From Bacteroidota bacterium (lineage in GTDB: Bacteria; Bacteroidota; Bacteroidia; Chitinophagales; Chitinophagaceae): DNA of 6,847 bases. The DNA is taken from contig JAGWPQ010000516.1 in NCBI GenBank assembly GCA_028877045.1, positions 1 to 6,847 on the forward strand, read 5' to 3'. The translations under genes were made by a program, and so were the position numbers. The notes under the pieces were generated by a model. The model worked only from the letters and a program-made list of their open reading frames with translations, was not told the DNA's origin and searched no databases. This document shows, one piece after another, positions 5,094 to 6,847 of this stretch (positions are counted from its first letter, which is position 1; every line of letters begins with the position of its first letter).

Positions 5094-6847
5094 CTATTCG
5101 AATTTAAGATCCAAACCTAAACCTCTTAATTCATGTACCAATACATTGAATGATTCGGGCACACCTGCTTTTGGAATATTATCACCTTTCACAATTGCTT
5201 CATAAGTTTTTGCACGGCCAATAATATCATCAGATTTCAATGTCAGCAATTCCTGTAAAATGTTGGCAGCACCATAAGCTTCAAGTGCCCATACTTCCAT
5301 TTCACCAAATCTTTGTCCACCAAATTGTGCTTTACCACCCAATGGTTGTTGTGTAATTAAACTGTATGGTCCGATAGAACGTGCGTGCATTTTATCATCA
5401 ACCATGTGGTGTAATTTAATTACATAAATAACACCCACTGTAGCTTTCTGATCGAAGCGTTCGCCGGTTTCACCATCATATAAATAAGTGTGACCGTTCA
5501 AAGGAATATCAGCTTTCTTACAATATTCTTCAATCTCAGTTGTTGATGCACCATCAAAAATTGGTGTAGCAAAACGTACTCCCAATTTTGTTCCGGCCCA
5601 TCCAAGGATCGTTTCGTAAATCTGTCCAAGGTTCATACGCGAAGGCACACCCAATGGATTCAACACAATATCAACGGGTGTTCCATCTTCCATGAAAGGC
5701 ATATCTTCTGCACGAACGATTTTTGCAACGATACCTTTGTTACCGTGGCGACCCGCCATCTTATCACCCACTTTCAATTTACGTTTTACAGCTAAGTAAA
5801 CTTTAGCCAATTTCAATACGCCGGCTGGTAATTCATCTCCAATTGAAATATTGAATTTCTCTCTCTTATATCTTCCCAGCTCTTCGTTGTACTTGATGCT
5901 GTAATTGTGTAATAAAGTATTGATCTGATCGTCGGTTGCTTTTTCACCGGTCCATCCCAAAGGATTGATATTTTGATAATCGATCACTGCTAAATTTTTA
6001 GCATTGAACTTAGCACCTTTACCAATCAGCGATTCACCAAAGTTATTGCTTACACCTGCTGAAGTCTTATCTTTTAAAATGATCTGAAGTTTACCTAACA
6101 ATTGTTCTTTGATATCTTCAACATTTTGCTGGTGTACTTTTTCAACTTTTTCTAATTGTGCTTTTTCACGGATCTTACCATTCTTATCTTTCTTGGCACG
6201 TTGGAATAATTTTTTATCGATCACAACACCCTCAGTTCCGTTTGGTGCTTTTAATGAAGCATCTTTTGCATCACCTGCTTTATCACCAAAGATGGCACGC
6301 AATAATTTTTCTTCAGGTGTTGGATCCGATTCACCTTTTGGAGTGATCTTACCAATTAAAATATCACCTTCTTTAATTGTTGCACCAATGCGGATGATAC
6401 CGTTTTCATCTAAATCTTTTGTTGCTTCTTCTGAAACGTTTGGTATATCCGGTGTTAATTCTTCTTCACCCAATTTAGTATCGCGAACTTCTAATTCATA
6501 TTCATCAATATGAACTGAAGTAAATAGATCTTCACGAACAACTTTTTCATTGATCACGATAGCATCTTCAAAGTTGTAACCTTTCCAAGGCATGAAAGCA
6601 ACTTTTAAATTTCTTCCGAGTGCCAGTTCACCATCAATGGTTGCATAACCTTCGGTCAAGAAATCTCCTTTCTTCACTTTCTGACCTTTCTTCACGGCAG
6701 GGTTTAAATTGATACATGTTGCCTGATTGGTCTTGATGAATTTTGTTAATTTATAAACCTGCAGATCATCATCAAAACTTATTAAACGGTCTGTATCATT
6801 TCTGTCGTAACGAACATGAATTTCGTTTGCGTCAACAAATTCAACAA
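5094..6847 (-). CDS. rpoB: RNA polymerase beta subunit, C-terminal part (5' end outside window)
   Basis: The frame is open from the right edge to a TAG at 5094-5096 and gives 583 complete residues, a little under half of a typical Bacteroidota RpoB. The GTG at 6693-6695 is internal; upstream residues such as RYDRNDTDRLISFDDD and KTNQATCINLNP continue the family sequence. Landmarks are ELALGRNLKVAFMPWKGYNF (6573-6632), GKITPKGESDPTPEEKLLRA (6294-6353), the active-site-proximal block KVGDKMAGRHGNKG (5733-5774), whose two lysines match conserved E. coli residues near the nucleotide, and the block starting QPLGGKAQFGGQRFGEMEVW (5265-5348, ending AYGAA) that anchors to beta-prime. The protein ends LGLDLKFE. 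A charged Lys/Glu segment (about 5.99-6.21 kb) looks like a lineage-specific insertion or coiled region. The rifampicin-resistance region lies outside the window. No rpoC follows; the gene runs into a terminator. Confidence 0.98.
   Translation of the reverse strand, partial: VEFVDANEIHVRYDRNDTDRLISFDDDLQVYKLTKFIKTNQATCINLNPAVKKGQKVKKGDFLTEGYATIDGELALGRNLKVAFMPWKGYNFEDAIVINEKVVREDLFTSVHIDEYELEVRDTKLGEEELTPDIPNVSEEATKDLDENGIIRIGATIKEGDILIGKITPKGESDPTPEEKLLRAIFGDKAGDAKDASLKAPNGTEGVVIDKKLFQRAKKDKNGKIREKAQLEKVEKVHQQNVEDIKEQLLGKLQIILKDKTSAGVSNNFGESLIGKGAKFNAKNLAVIDYQNINPLGWTGEKATDDQINTLLHNYSIKYNEELGRYKREKFNISIGDELPAGVLKLAKVYLAVKRKLKVGDKMAGRHGNKGIVAKIVRAEDMPFMEDGTPVDIVLNPLGVPSRMNLGQIYETILGWAGTKLGVRFATPIFDGASTTEIEEYCKKADIPLNGHTYLYDGETGERFDQKATVGVIYVIKLHHMVDDKMHARSIGPYSLITQQPLGGKAQFGGQRFGEMEVWALEAYGAANILQELLTLKSDDIIGRAKTYEAIVKGDNIPKAGVPESFNVLVHELRGLGLDLKFE

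Noticed and set aside
6109..6513. 134-codon plus-strand frame opposite rpoB, with a second overlapping frame at 6158-6346
   Set aside because: The minus strand here encodes highly conserved RpoB sequence; the plus-strand frames are compositional shadows rich in Ser and Phe.

Overview
This looks like a chromosomal segment from a member of the Bacteroidota, most likely the Chitinophagales/Sphingobacteriia side. The grounds are AT-rich DNA, no Shine-Dalgarno sequences ahead of starts, a Bacteroidota-type RpoB, a lipoprotein with a lysine-rich start after its lipobox cysteine, and a sigma factor paired with a membrane protein ending in a beta-barrel. The taxonomic call is inference from protein style, not from a marker search.

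Layout. Positions 1-1892 (+) carry the end of an ATP-grasp enzyme followed 42 bases later by a complete YbdK-type (GCS2 family) carboxylate-amine ligase. Together they look like a two-enzyme amidoligase module making or attaching an unknown small peptide or amide. A 145-base non-coding gap follows. Positions 2038-5015 (+) form a compact three-gene unit: an ECF-type sigma factor (TTG start), a 477-residue protein whose start overlaps the sigma stop by one base, and, 27 bases later, a predicted lipoprotein. The middle protein joins a short cytoplasmic anti-sigma-like head, one transmembrane helix, a long Asn-rich periplasmic linker and a C-terminal outer-membrane-type beta-barrel. I infer a self-contained envelope-sensing sigma system. 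A strong hairpin with A/T flanks (5043-5072) separates it from the convergent 3' part of rpoB (5094-6847, -), which runs off the right edge.

Most interesting points: (1) the anti-sigma-like head and beta-barrel on one chain, a possible single-polypeptide link across both membranes; (2) rpoB ends at a terminator facing another gene, with no rpoC behind it; (3) the ATP-grasp/GCS2 pair, whose product cannot be read from the sequence. No RNA genes, mobile elements, CRISPR arrays or attachment sites were seen. No gap without a gene exceeds 145 bases.
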